A stretch of 64,000 nt of DNA from Rhexocercosporidium sp. MPI-PUGE-AT-0058 (lineage: Eukaryota; Ascomycota; Leotiomycetes; Helotiales): assembly GCA_020746875.1 (NCBI GenBank), contig JAGTJL010000007.1, positions 2,728,001-2,792,000 on the forward strand, read 5' to 3'. Positions 1 through 11,439 of this stretch are shown piece by piece. The position numbers were made by a program, and so were the translations under genes. The first letter of the stretch is position 1. Each line of letters starts with the position of its first letter. Below the pieces are notes generated by a model that saw nothing but the letters and a program-made list of their open reading frames with translations, was not told the origin of the DNA and did not search any database.

Positions 1-1
1 G

Positions 2-220
2 AAGGACGAGGTGCAACTGCCTGCAACCGAAGCAGTCGACGCACCGCATGTAAGGGTGAACTTATCCATGGAGTCAAAACGCCTCAAGCCAAAGTGCGAG
101 GCAAAAAGACGAGAAGCCAATTTATTGGAACCGCTCCAAGGAAACGAATCTGGGTCAGACGCAGCCTCGGCATACGGAAGTCTACGAAACAGGAGTCGTC
201 AGCAAGTTGTAGGGAGGTGA
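2..220 (+). CDS. Possible 3' end of an ORF cut by the window edge
   Basis: One frame is open from the left edge to a TGA at about 218-220. The product would be basic and polar (many K, R, E, S), without a domain I recognise. A second frame over the same bases is also open for a while, so coding is not certain. No intron or start codon can be assigned because the region begins at the edge. It could equally be a chance open frame. Confidence 0.2.
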   Translation, partial: KDEVQLPATEAVDAPHVRVNLSMESKRLKPKCEAKRREANLLEPLQGNESGSDAASAYGSLRNRSRQQVVGR

Positions 221-2463
221 TTGAATGGTGGCAGGAAATGTGGATTTGCAATTGCGGAATACGGCTATTTGTTCTTGCATGGATTTTAGGCCAACATCAT
301 GGCTGCGTGGCTTGACAGTAGTGCTGATGATCCCGAGACAGAATATGGCCGTATGTCATATGGTTAGATAGCTTCTTAAATGCATAACTACCTCGTCTGA
401 CCTTCACCTTTTTCAAATAGGTTCGCAGTGATTGAAAGTCTTTGTGGATTGTAGATCTAGGCCAATTTCTACTCAAAATTCGGCTAGAAAGTAAAATCTC
501 ATCAATGCTAGTAGGGCTGAAAGTAGGCCGGACCAACCGCTCCGCCGTTAGCATCTCCTGCCCTTGGTTTTAGGCTTCCTCGAGGTTCTTCTCATCTCCG
601 ATAATCTGGCTTGCTTGGCTGTCACTCAAAGTCCTCGAGAGAAAATTTTTGACCCTTCCACGAGCTACGCTACCAGCTGCGTCAGAATTCTTGAGAAACT
701 CTCGTCAACAGCGATCATTACTCGGTCTCTCCCCATCTTCAGTTTCTTCAAATCATAGGTCTGGTTTCCTCCATGTTCTTCTAGCCGTGGCAAATAATAA
801 CCACTAGTCCGGAAGCGCAGCCTCTGGTGCCTTAGGTAGCGGTGGCTTGGAGCTGGGTGCAAGCGGGGTGTTGTATGTCGCTGCGTGGCTCTATTTTGGA
901 TAGCTCGTAGATCGCGTCTGCGGATTTCCACGTAAAACCCAGGGAGTGATTAGTAAAAGTGACTTAAGATGTGCAGCGAAGAAAGAAGTGACATCAATAG
1001 ATTGGCATTGACTTACTTCTCTCTGACCCCCCCTTTCCGAGTCTCACTGTCACACTTGCTCCTACTGAACACAAGTCTTGCCTTGGTGATAATCTGTGAA
1101 ACATATTTTTAAGCAGTTAGAATCTCGTCCGGAGCAGTGGCGGTTTAGAGGAAGAGATTTGAAGTCATTACAAGTGGACGAGGCACGTATTGAGATTGAG
1201 CTAAGCGCTGGCTTGGGTGTTTAAGATGACTGGCAGGAAATATTCGGGTTATGAGATAGGTGAAGGTTCTGGTTTGAGCGGTCAGTGGACAGGTTGGGAA
1301 AGTGGTCCGGAAAGCGCTGTTATTCGGCTCAAGTTGATTCCAACATACAAACTTCTTTGCCAATTATTCTTCATCGCTCTGGTGGGCTTGTGAGATTAGA
1401 TTAAGATAGCAGTGACATTTCTTGGTTGAGAATGGCAAGAGTGTATTGTTCTTGACGGGGTTTGGGGATTTGGGGATTTGCAGTTTGTGTTTCATTTAGT
1501 TATCTTCAAATTAAATGATGTTACATAATGTTTCATTTCATAACATCTCACTTACCTTTGTTAAATATTTACGACTTCATTAAGCTGGGAGTGAGACGGG
1601 TGCCATGAAAAATAGTATTGCTTTGAAAGTTACCAGACTTTAGATTCTATATATATGTAAGTCAAGACTCCTTTCTTCATCCCAGTTCAGTGTATCATCC
1701 TCAATGGCGCACAATATGAGGGGCCAGAATGGTGCCTCGAGTTTTCGGTTGTCTGAGATCGAAGCTGGGGCTGGAGTCGATACTGGAGGTCAGTAATTAG
1801 AACTTGAGGGGAGCTTCCCGCACCTTGCACTATCTCAGCCAGACGAACATCATAAGAAAGATCAAATTTATCGCTTTCTCCGCAGCGCTACTTTACAATC
1901 GCTTCCTCTGGTGTTCCATTAAAGGAGTCGAAAACTGCATGATGACCTTGTTCCTCAAGGAAGATGGAGCAATCAAGAACTAGAGCGAGATTAGGCAGAG
2001 AGAATAATAGGGGAAACGGCTGACGATAATGCGGGTAGGGATCAGGAGGGAAACCGGACACGGGGTAGTTTGTGGATGAAGGAATATCACGTGGATCGAA
2101 TGGGACCAGTCCATTTTGGGCTTAGTCAAAGCAAGGGCCATGAGCTGCCCTTGTAGCCGAGTATATCGTTTATCATGCTCTCCGTCGGAGAAAAAGGTGG
2201 CCGATATTGACAGCCCCGTCTAAGTCAGGTACAACTGTAAATTTTCACGCACTAGATAATAAAATAATTTAAAAACTTAATACATAGTATCCGTGGGCTA
2301 TTTTCGAAAAAAGTGTTATTCACCTTAGTTTTGGTGTTCTCGCTTGTCAAAATCGGCCAGGTTTTTCTCCGACGGAGAGATCATGGTAAGGGCACATTTG
2401 TTTTCAGATTTTTTTATTCACGAGCACGCGCTTTACTCCTTGTCCCTTGCGCTTGCACACGTA
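221..2463. other. Intergenic sequence, no supportable gene
   Basis: Composition is near normal up to about 2.2 kb, then turns AT-rich. Several ORFs of 60-90 codons occur on both strands, but none has a recognisable domain or a consistent splice model. A TATA-like stretch near 1650 lies about 50 bases before an ATG at 1704, but that frame closes after 30 codons. I see no tRNA or rRNA. Confidence 0.6.
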
Positions 2464-2464
2464 C

Positions 2465-2506
2465 AATAAGGTGTAAAAAGTCTACGCGCGCCAAGAGGTG
2501 CTAAGG
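2465..2506. repeat. Left terminal inverted repeat of the mariner element
   Basis: The 42 bases, including the core TCTACGCGCGCCAAGAGGTG, are the reverse complement of 3688-3729 with a single T/C difference. The repeat keeps GC-rich sequence although the interior has lost most C and G. Confidence 0.9.
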
Positions 2507-2560
2507 GAGCCACTTACTTAATTAGTATTATTAATATCGCTGCTTTTAAAAATAAATAAA

Positions 2561-2901
2561 GAAGTTTAATATTTTATATATTACCCTTTAGCATCGATAA
2601 TATCTTAAACTCGATAATATATTATAGTAGTTAATTTATATAAAATCTCATTATTAATATTATATTATACTTTTTATGCTCTTCGAATTAACGTATTTAA
2701 AGTCTCATCCGTATTAAGGGCATACTCGAGCTCTAGGTGTAATTAATATAATTCCGCCTTTATTAAAGCTTAAAGGTTCTTTATTAGATTTAAATTTAAA
2801 AAGTAAGAAGGCTATTTTATTACTTGAATATATATTTCTCGAAGTATAGCTTTTATAATATTCCCTCGATGTAGACTAGCTCCGTCGTGTATAAATTCTC
2901 T
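2561..2901 (-). pseudogene. Tc1/mariner transposase, C-terminal part, decayed
   Basis: Read on the minus strand from about 2901 downwards, one frame keeps the order of a mariner DDE transposase C-terminus: a segment like 'HDGASLHRG' around the second catalytic Asp, then a 'NLNLIKNL' segment matching the family's 'SPDLNPIENLW' block. A helical tail follows, with 'LNTDETLNTLIRRA', ending just before the terminal repeat. Most stops are at positions where Trp (TGG) or Gln (CAA/CAG) would be expected. The N-terminal DNA-binding half (about 2902-3650) is too mutated to read. Confidence 0.75.
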
Positions 2902-3687
2902 TCTTTTAACGACGACTTTTAAAAGAAAAGCTTTATATAACGCTCGAATAACCTACGAAGTAATATTATTTCGAGCAATAAGAAGATCTTTATCGAGAGG
3001 TATTAACTCGGTCTTTTAATTATATTTAAAAGCAGCCTAAAACATTTTCTTTACCCCTTTCTTTAAGTATTAAACTAATTATATATTTCCTTTTTATAAT
3101 TAATTTCTTGAGTAAGTAAATATTTATATTAGTTTTACTTCGATTCCTTTTTTTAATTATATACTCGTCGAATTATAAAACTTTTATTTAATTATTTAAT
3201 ATATACGCCTAGTGGCGAATCGCCTATTTGAGTCGCGCTTTTACGTATATAAATATAATAAACGGTTGTTTTTTTAAAGTTACTTTTTTTTATTTATTAA
3301 ATAAAAGAAGATTTATATTATTCGCTTCTTATAATCGTTATTAACTTCTTGAAGTAAGTCTTATATCTTAATATAAGGATTTATATAAATTATCGTATTA
3401 AACATATAATTTCGTTATTCTTTTGTTAATGCTCGAGGTTTATCGGCGTGTGGTTTCGACGTAAAATTTAAAATATTAATAAAATAGTTTTAAAGAGTCG
3501 TATGAATCGAAGATAAAGGAATCTTAAAGTATTTAAAATGAATTCGCGAAACTAATTAATCGTAAGACTTAAGTTCTACGATTCGAGTACGTATATAAAG
3601 AGAAAGCTCTTTTTAAGGTATTTTAAAAGACTGTAAAAGTATAATGTTTTTGACAAAAGACGCGTTTAAAAGCGGCGAGGTATAATT

Positions 3688-3729
3688 CCTTAGCACCTCT
3701 TGGCGCGCGTAGACTTTTTGCACCTTATT
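3688..3729. repeat. Right terminal inverted repeat of the mariner element
   Basis: Reverse complement of 2465-2506 (41 of 42 positions). It is followed by the TA that marks the end of the insertion. Confidence 0.9.
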
Positions 3730-3879
3730 ATAAGGGCTGAAGGATTATATTCGATTAGAACTTATTTAGATTAACTTTTAAGTAAAAAATATTTTTATTT
3801 TTATTAAATAAACGGTCTAGATCGACAACCGCTTATACGAGTTTAAATAAGAATAATAGATGTACGTAGGAAGAGACTA

Positions 3880-4652
3880 ACGTCCCACCCCACTATTCCG
3901 ACCACCCCCCCATTCCGACCATCTTTTACACTAAAAACAGCGTTTTTGAGGTGTTAATATCTTTACAACGGATTAATAAAATTTTATAAACTTTTTATAT
4001 TTATACTTATTAGCTCTTATAGACTAAGTTTACAAGAGCAAATATAATTTAAATCATAAATTATTACATAATAATAAATTTAAGTTTTTATATACAAAAA
4101 ACGTCAAAAACCACTTACTAATAACTTCTTAGATAATTGATATAATCATATAAAACTTAACACACATAAATACTAGATATGAATCTTACAGTTTTTAAAG
4201 TTTTAAAGTAAATGTATTAGTAGTTGCTTTTTAATTAAGTAATTAATTTCCCTCTTACAAATTTTTTATATAATGCTTTATATTCTACTTAATTATTTAA
4301 CTATTACTAATAGAATTAACTTCAAACTCAGGAATCTTAAATTATAATATGAAACATATTTTCATTTTAAGTTTCAAGTTCTTTTATCAATAATAAAGAA
4401 AGTTATTACAAAAATAGGAAAAATCATTTTCATATTAAATTTGTATAAGAGAAAGACTTTGAACTTTAAATACTTAGTTTGTAATATGACGTAATATGAA
4501 ATGTTTGAAATTACTATTTTCTAAAAGATCTTGTTATAAATATGCTAAATCTTGAATTTTAGCTTATTTCACTAATAAATAACAAAGATATTAATTATTT
4601 AAAGTAGTAAGTTTTGGTGTAAAAAGGTGGTCGGAATAGTGGGGTAGGACGT
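3880..4652. mobile_element. TA-flanked inverted-repeat element, non-autonomous (MITE-like)
   Basis: The left end (about 3880-3907) and right end (about 4622-4652) are inverted copies containing CCCCACTATTCCGACCACC. TA dinucleotides flank both ends (3878-3879, 4653-4654), so a Tc1/mariner-type target duplication is likely. The 720-bp interior is AT-rich but keeps CpA dinucleotides and has no long ORF, so it is not obviously RIP-mutated. At the left end an ATTCCGACCA block is repeated. Confidence 0.75.
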
Positions 4653-4654
4653 TA

Positions 4655-5750
4655 ACTTAAGGCTCTTAGTATTAATATACCTTTAGCTATCGTAATACAC
4701 TTGATAAAAAAGCTCCCGAATTAAGATAAAAGTAACGTCGTTTATTTTAATAACTTATTTATATATATTAAGCTCTTATAATATAATAAAAAGCGTGGCT
4801 AAAGAGCTATAAGCACGGGCATAACTAAAAGTGGCATCTTTAAGCGTTTTTCATAAATAAAAGCCGAAAGTATGAAAAAAGATAAAATCCTTTAAAGTAC
4901 GCTTTATATAAAAGCTACTGAAAATAACTTAATTAATATAACACCGTAAAAAGATAATACTTTAATACTCTTAATATTGATATATTTTAATACGCAAAGA
5001 AATATTAAGAAATTACGTAAACGGCCTTCCGAAACCTTTATTTAAGTAAAAACAGCTCGTATGCCTTTCGGGAAACACGCTCGCGCTTAGCTTAATATTC
5101 TTGAGTACGAGAACGATTATAACTATTAAATAAGTACTGTGGATCGATATAATTAACTTAAACAATTAAATTCTATATAACGAATCTATAAAATAAGTAA
5201 TTAGTAATTATTAATTACGTAAACCGAAGGTACGGAAATTATAAACGCATATAAGCTCAATTATTACTCTGAAATGCCTAAAAGAAAGCGGTAAACTAAT
5301 TAAACTAAGTTTAAGGCGGAGCTCGTTCGCCGGTGTTTCGCTTTATTAAACAAAGCTACTGAAAACGCAAAAGATTTGAAATCTTCGTTATTAATAAGGC
5401 AGAAGGAAGAGAATAGCATGCTTTAAAGCGAATAAAATACTTTAAAGAATATATTATATACTTTAAAAAGAGTATATCCTAATTAATAAAAAGAAAGATT
5501 TTAAAGGAGCTTTCGACGAATACTCTATTAAATATTAAAGGATTCGGATACAAAAATAAATCTATACTTAGTTATTAAGTTTATATAATCGTATTATATA
5601 AAAATAACATTTGCTTTACCCGGTATTATAGCACAGAATAGAGATATTGTGATTTGAGTCTGAATACCCTCGATTTTTAGTAAGGGAAATGCTTCCCAAG
5701 GGGCTAAAAGAGTTACGCGAACTGCCATATCTTAGGATAATAAGTAAGGC
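4655..5750. other. AT-rich RIP-mutated relic, unidentified
   Basis: The sequence is rich in TAA and TTA with almost no CpA, like the large island further on. I could not identify a domain. The sharp return to normal composition at about 5700-5760 sits directly behind the 3' end of the chitinase gene. Confidence 0.5.
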
Positions 5751-5817
5751 TTAGTAGATGTTAGGTATGCCAGGACCATCATCCCATTTTGAACCAATTT
5801 TGGATTCCTTCATGCGA

Positions 5818-8800
5818 TCACAACTCATCCTTCGCATTGATAGTATGACCTGGAGGCGGCTCAGGAGTAATAGTTGGCGTGCTCGACGGCTGTCCACCTG
5901 GCGTGTTGAACTCCCCCATCGGACACCACGGATACCCATGCCATCCCTTGAAAGAAATCTGATCCTCAAAGTTCTTGCCAAAACGATCTTTCAATCCTAA
6001 GCAGTAACACAGCGGTGCATGCTGACCGTTATCATTATCCTCAAGCAGCGCGCCTGGGCCTGCTAAGGCGTGGAAGAATTTCGAGACATTCGGCGTCCAG
6101 CCGTAGGAGGTATCGAGGGCGCAGATTGGAATGTTAAAGACACCAGGCAGGGAGACGCTGTCGGTGAGTAGGTTACGAGTGGTGGTTTCGAGCATCTTGG
6201 CGATATCTGGTTGGGGATTGTAGTCATAGCCACCCATGGCGTAGCCGTCGGCAGAGGATTCGATGATCTGGTGAGTGGTGATACCGACTTGTTCGACGTT
6301 GCCCCAGCCCGGTGGATCTTGGATGCGTGGGTCTTTGGCGGTTTGTAGAGGAGCGGATTGGGGGAAGACAGACATGAAGAAGTAGCCGCGGCCTTTGTAG
6401 TAGTGTTTGAGACGCGAGTCATTGTTTCCGGAAAAGGCGTAGTGGGAGTTGACTTGTGAGTATTAGAGGAGATTCATGAAAAAGAGGGAGGATTAGACTT
6501 ACATTCATCTTCGGTCATAGGGTATGACATTAGCCATACACGCTGAGTGTGCTGTTAAGTGAAAAGTTAGCGAAGTTTAACAAAAGTGGCACCTGGTGAG
6601 ACGGTGATACGAAATCAGCCGACTGGACTGTCTCTTATATATTCCGCAGGTTAAGGGGCATGGGGAAGACCTACCCATGCCCAGTTGATAGCAGCGGCGC
6701 TGGCATGCTTGGCAAACACGGCGTTTATCTTATTAGTATTCAGCTCCTTTGGGTTCAATATGGGTATTTTGGCCCAATCCACCCAATCACCGCCTTGAAA
6801 TATCTGTTCTAAACTGATATCCTGGGACTTTCCCTTTCCATGCGAGTGTCCACTAACTTGAAAATCCGTGAAAAAGGCGCTCACGGATTTTTCGGCGGTG
6901 TCCAGGATATCATGCATGAACCTGGAATTTGTTAGCTGTATACGAGACCAGTGGCAAGATTACAGACTTCTGGAACTGCCCCAACTCCTTCACAGCATCC
7001 TCTGTCGGGGTAGGGATTGCAGTGACAATTCCACCAGCAAGACCACCGGCGAAAGCACCAACGCCTCCTGCCACAGGATTTCCTGTAAGAGCCAAAAGGA
7101 CGCTCACAGCTGTACCAATCCCTAAAATCGCTTCTTTGATGGGCAATGCGTTGTAGTCTGCCACATCGCTATTGGTGTTAAAATGAGACTGGAACCAGTC
7201 GGGCAATGAATTCCATTCATCACGTGCATGACCGATTGCCGTGTAGATGTCGTGGAGTACTTCCATCATATTGTAAAATGCGATGATGACCATCTGCTCC
7301 TTACCATTAGCCTATACAAACCTGCAAAGAAAGACAGAACCAAAAAAGTAGCTGTATCTGGGACTACAGGTAGCTCTTAAGGACTGAGGAACATACATAG
7401 GCTGGGCCTGACCCAGAAGCATCTGCAGCATCGTCCATGTCGCCACAATTCGGTGCTTCGCAACTACTACTGATTTCACAGGATCTGATGCTTTCACGTA
7501 GGCCCCAAGGAGTTGCAAAGTCAGGCATGAAAAAGCTTCGTGGACCAGGATGCCACTTTTTTTGGATCCAGTCTATCTCCACAGTCAGTGAATCTGATCA
7601 GAACCTCGAGATAGAGCTCATAATACCTGAAAAATATGTGCCTGCATGAGCGAAGCCCCACATATTAGAAGTCACACCATGGATGTCTTGAAATTCTAGA
7701 TATACCGTTAGCACACAGTGAGGAGGCTTCATAGTTATACTCACTCTCCAAATCCTTGCATGTTGAATTGATATTCAGGTCAGGTCCATGGCCGCCTTGG
7801 TGACCATGCGTGGGACTATGGAATCTGCCAAGATCCATTGCCCAGTCGACAATGCCACCGAAGTTCTTCGCCTTGTAGCTAAAGATGCGAGACTTGCGAG
7901 TATTATCGTCCATGAAAGAAACCCAGTTCTTGTCTCCGTATCTCAAAATCACAGAATCACTAGTCTGATCGTAGTGTGTCTTCGCCGTTTTGTCCTTATT
8001 GATGATATCATTTATCTCAGCGTTTGATATGTAACCAGCAGTTTCCGTGCATATACCAGGATGGGCACCAGACTTGGGCCCTGTGAACGTGCAGTCTGGC
8101 CCGCTGCAGTCCGGGTCTTTCATCTGAAAGCTTCGTCCATAGCTCGCAATACCGACCACAATCTTGGAAGCTGGCACACCTGCTTTTGTAATCATCGAAA
8201 GTGCATTGATGGTTTCGGTATAGTTGACATGTGATCGAAGGCAACTGCCATGCGGACAACCCTCTGCGGCATACTCATTCTCGTAGTCCCATTGGCCATG
8301 GAGATCATATGTCATATAGACGATGTAGTCGACAATTTTGCTTATCTCTGCGATTGGGAATCCCTTGAGATACCAATATGATGCAGGTGCTGCAATTGAA
8401 AGCGTCTTACTCTTGTCTAGCATTGACTTCATGGTCTTAAGGAAGGCGAGATAACGTTCGCCATCGCCCTTATCGCCTGGAGGAATGTTTGGAATGTCAA
8501 TAGCTCCCGGATATTCCCAATCAAAGTCCACTCCATCCAGGTTGTTAGTGCGTACAAAACTTGCTACATTCTTTGCAAATGTAGCTCGATTGGAGTCTGT
8601 GACAGCATTTCGGAATATCGGATAAGAGTCTTGAGATGTTGAAAACGACCATCCACCAAAGGAGACGACCTTTTTGAAACCATGCTGTTTCTTGAACTCC
8701 TCAAACTGTTCCTTGTCCGTGATCTTTACTTCGAAGCCCGGAGTGATTTCCGCAAATGAGAAGTGAACAACATCGTACTGACTGGCATCGATTTGAGAAG

Positions 8801-9649
8801 CATCCATATTCAAGCAGGGCCGACCCATATTCCAGGCTTCGAAATAGCCCACACTGCGAGAAACAGCCGGAGGTTCACCGTTGTTGACTATCTGCATTCC
8901 GCAGTTGGAGATGCAGCCGTTTGTGTGAGGAGCAGACGTTCCTGGGTTGCCAGTGCTTGAATTCGTTTTGATACAAAACTCGGCTGTTGTACCGCACTGG
9001 CCCCATTTGTTACAACAAGCCTTGAGTGGGCAAGGGTTGAGATCTGCGAGGTTTGACATGTCTTTGGGGGGTTTGGTTCCAGGTACTTGCGGACCACAAA
9101 TGGTGCCTTTGATGGGGGCAGGCATTGGGGGTGCACCGTGACTGAGACAGAATGTCTGTTCTGCTTGGAGGTTTTTGCAACCCTCCCAACCCCAGGTATG
9201 GTGGTTCATGCTATTGATCTCGGTGACCGTGAGACCGTGAGCAGCTCCAATGGCAGCACCTGCGCCTGTCAGTTGACTGTTGAGATGGGACGAAAGCTTG
9301 CAGACTCACAATTGTCTCCATGCTTTGCAGAATAGGCTGCACATGAGCCATCAGGATTTGGTTTTGGTTTGAGGTCAGGAAGGCCACCGGGAGAACAGCA
9401 CACATGTTGCTGTGCCTGTAAGGCTGAGCAGAGATGAGGATCGGGATTGTACTTTTCAAAGTCATGGCCACTTATGCCACATCGTTTGGCCAAAGAGCCG
9501 CACGAGTCTCCAAGGTGAACCTGAATCGTGCGACAGCGACCTTCATCCTGAATTGGATTTTGTGGTTGTTGAGTGGACGCTGTTATCAGAAGTGCCACAA
9601 GTGATATTCTGAATATCATAGTCAGGCTGGTAAGCTTGATCGAATTCAT
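5818..9649 (-). CDS. Secreted LysM-ChtBD1-GH18 chitinase (large class V/subgroup C type), 7 exons
   Basis: Exons by inspection: 9649-9310, 9259-7706, 7593-7397, 7299-6968, 6921-6675, 6551-6503, 6452-5818; all phases fit and give 1117 residues. Introns have GT...AG ends, e.g. GTATGT at 7396 and GTGAGT at 9309. The protein has a signal peptide, two LysM domains (about 39-88 and 100-154) and a Cys-rich ChtBD1 (165-209). A GH18 domain follows (about 247-580) with the catalytic motif DGVDFDWE (Glu near 362). Last comes a C-terminal region of about 500 residues with a Gly/Ala-rich hydrophobic stretch and a 'YYKGRGYFF' block typical of this chitinase subgroup. It hydrolyses chitin, probably of competitor or own cell walls. 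The last four residues are KDEL. Upstream Met alternatives are 9619 and in-frame GTG at 9667. The acceptors at 7593 and 7299 are the least certain. Related proteins can be longer, so the C-terminus may be truncated. Confidence 0.88.
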
Positions 9650-10513
9650 CGTGACGGAAGGGCACACTGAGGAAGGGCGAGAGATTCATACTGATTTATA
9701 TGTCTGATTGTCAAGCCGAGAAAGTTTGATGATAGGCGCTGTTGAACAATCATTGGCGACCTATTTCGTAAATCGCGTCGAATGATCGTGTACGATCTTT
9801 GATTTCGCTGTGCTCGCAAGTCTGCAGTGTAACTCAATTCCTGGTTTATTACCAGCGGGTAGGTGCCTATTACAGCTTGATATGCAGTCTTGCGGGGAGA
9901 TCTTCAGGACATGAGTAAGCTTATGTAAGTATGTTTACTTGTTTTGCCACTGCTCTAGCGAGTCAAAATTCGCAGACTTGCTGCTGGACTCACCGATCAG
10001 TGATTTTACTTAGGAGACGTCGATCTAATTCACATGCTAGTACTATCGGTGATCTTACTTAGGAGACGTCGATCTAATTCACATGCTAGTACTAGAAGCG
10101 TGTGAAACATAACTACTCGGTCAGCACGATGCTCCATGGCAAAGCCGACGTACAGTGTCAAGTCGCGCTACTTTGGCACACTGCAATTGTCATTTGTGGC
10201 TCCTCGCAAGTTCAGCTCTACGAATGATCGCCATAGCTCTCATATTAAGAGCCATCACTTGTGAGGCTGATATTCATCCTGCCGATCGTGCTGACAGAGG
10301 AAGTCTAAGGTCACCTACAGAGTCAGTGGTCACCGCTTCCACCCTGCCACAGTCTTTGAAGCTAGCTATCACATGAAACAAGTTCACTCGCCGCAAAAGT
10401 AAGACATGAAAATGATGTATTTGTATGACCTGACATGGGTGTTTCTAGGAGACTTCTCACACTAGGGCTAGTTGTTAGGTTCCCATTCCTTGCTAGCGTC
10501 ACAGGTCAGACGG
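9650..10513. promoter_or_regulatory. Upstream region of the chitinase gene, no ORF
   Basis: No credible gene. This is the 5' side of the minus-strand chitinase gene and the 3' side of the frameshifted gene at 10514-11213. The only clear structure is a 49-bp-period tandem duplication at 10001-10094. A specific regulatory role is inference. Confidence 0.4.
10001..10094. repeat. Two-copy tandem repeat, 49-bp period
   Basis: Bases 10001-10045 and 10050-10094 are identical at 44 of 45 positions; each contains TTACTTAGGAGACGTCGATC. Each copy carries the palindrome GACGTC. The repeat lies about 350-445 bp upstream of the chitinase start codon. Confidence 0.95.
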
Positions 10514-11213
10514 TCAAGGACCCCATCGTCTGCCTTCCGGAAACTTAATCGTAGCATCTTCCAGTCTCACACCAATCTGCCACCGTCCAAGCCCTGGCCA
10601 CCAGTTGTCAATCTTATCCCCAGCATCTCTACTTCCTCCTTGTTCTCCTCCGAGAAGCGCATCCTCTTCCGTAGCCCCCTGCTTCAAATCCCACCATCCA
10701 AGAGAAGACTTGCTGGAAGACTCGAAAGGAAGAACCTCACACCAATCTTTGGTTCCTGCCAACTCGCCTCTCAAATGGTGCTTGACTTCTGGTAGCGGTG
10801 GCTGTACCAGGGTGAGACCTACGCCGACATACTTTGCTATTGTCGTCGATATTGGGAAGGCCGGTAGGTACGGAATAGGCTTGTATGTTGCTGAGAAGAA
10901 AGGCTTCTGAGATCTCGCCCAACCGTGATTTGACTTTTGATGCTCCAGGGAATACACCAAAATGGCCACAGTATTGTTTGGCAGAGGTTTGAAGTCGAAT
11001 TCAGCTAGGTGTTTCGAACAGGCCGCCAATCTGGATTTTTACGGTTGCTGCGACTTCAAATGACGAGCTATTATTTACAGGAAGGAGGCCAATGGGAGCG
11101 GTAGTCGGTTGGGCTCTAGTAGTGTTCCAGTATCTCCATCCCGAGTCCCCCTTATTGAAAGCCAGGACGAGACTGCATGACGTAATGATCGAAAAGAGAG
11201 AAGAAAGGCGCAT
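10514..11213 (-). pseudogene. Small secreted-protein gene with a +1 frameshift, function unknown
   Basis: The frame starting at ATG 11213 encodes a signal peptide (MRLSSLFSIITSCSLVLAF) and about 70 residues, and stops at 11001. An overlapping frame opens there and continues coherently to a TGA at 10514, giving about 230 residues in all. Moving one base near 11010-11015 would join the frames. An intron cannot explain it, because the available GT...AG pairs are under 40 nt. The second part has conserved-looking blocks such as 'FFSATYKPIPYLPAF' and 'NWWPGLGRWQIGVRLED'. I do not recognise the family with confidence; an acetoacetate-decarboxylase-like fold is only a guess. It could be a recent pseudogene or an assembly error. 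Confidence 0.6.
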
Positions 11214-11439
11214 GATGGTGTTTGTGAGGTTTGGAAGTGGTTGATAAAGTTGTAAAAAATTTGAGATTCTAGGAGTGAGAAGCGCAGAATATCTTGGAAG
11301 AAGCTCTCATCTAATCCAGGCTACAATAAGTTTAGACCCAGAGAACGGAAGAGTCCGAATACGGAAGCCTGAGGCGAATTGAAGTAGATCTCCGGCAAAG
11401 AGGCCAGAATGGTCTTCCTACGTAGAGCCAGAAACCATA

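Larger units (their letters stand above)
2464..3730 (-). mobile_element. Tc1/mariner-family DNA transposon, RIP-degraded
   Basis: A 1267-bp element bounded by TA dinucleotides (2462-2463 and 3731-3732), the target duplication of the Tc1/mariner superfamily. It carries terminal inverted repeats of at least 42 bp that differ at one base. The interior is about 80 percent A+T by eye and full of TAA/TAG, as expected after RIP. The minus strand holds transposase remains. The element is inactive. Confidence 0.85.

Noticed and set aside
297..931. Minus-strand ORFs 297-554 and 665-931 as one gene
   Set aside because: They are in different frames with no convincing intron between them and no recognisable domain.
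1704..1957. Possible two-exon mini-gene (ATG 1704, GTCAGT donor near 1789, acceptor CTCCGCAG near 1886, stop near 1982)
   Set aside because: The product would be about 60 residues without known features, and the splice model was picked only to avoid stops.
9087..9335. Plus-strand ORFs overlapping the chitinase gene
   Set aside because: They are opposite-strand shadows of the LysM and chitin-binding exons.
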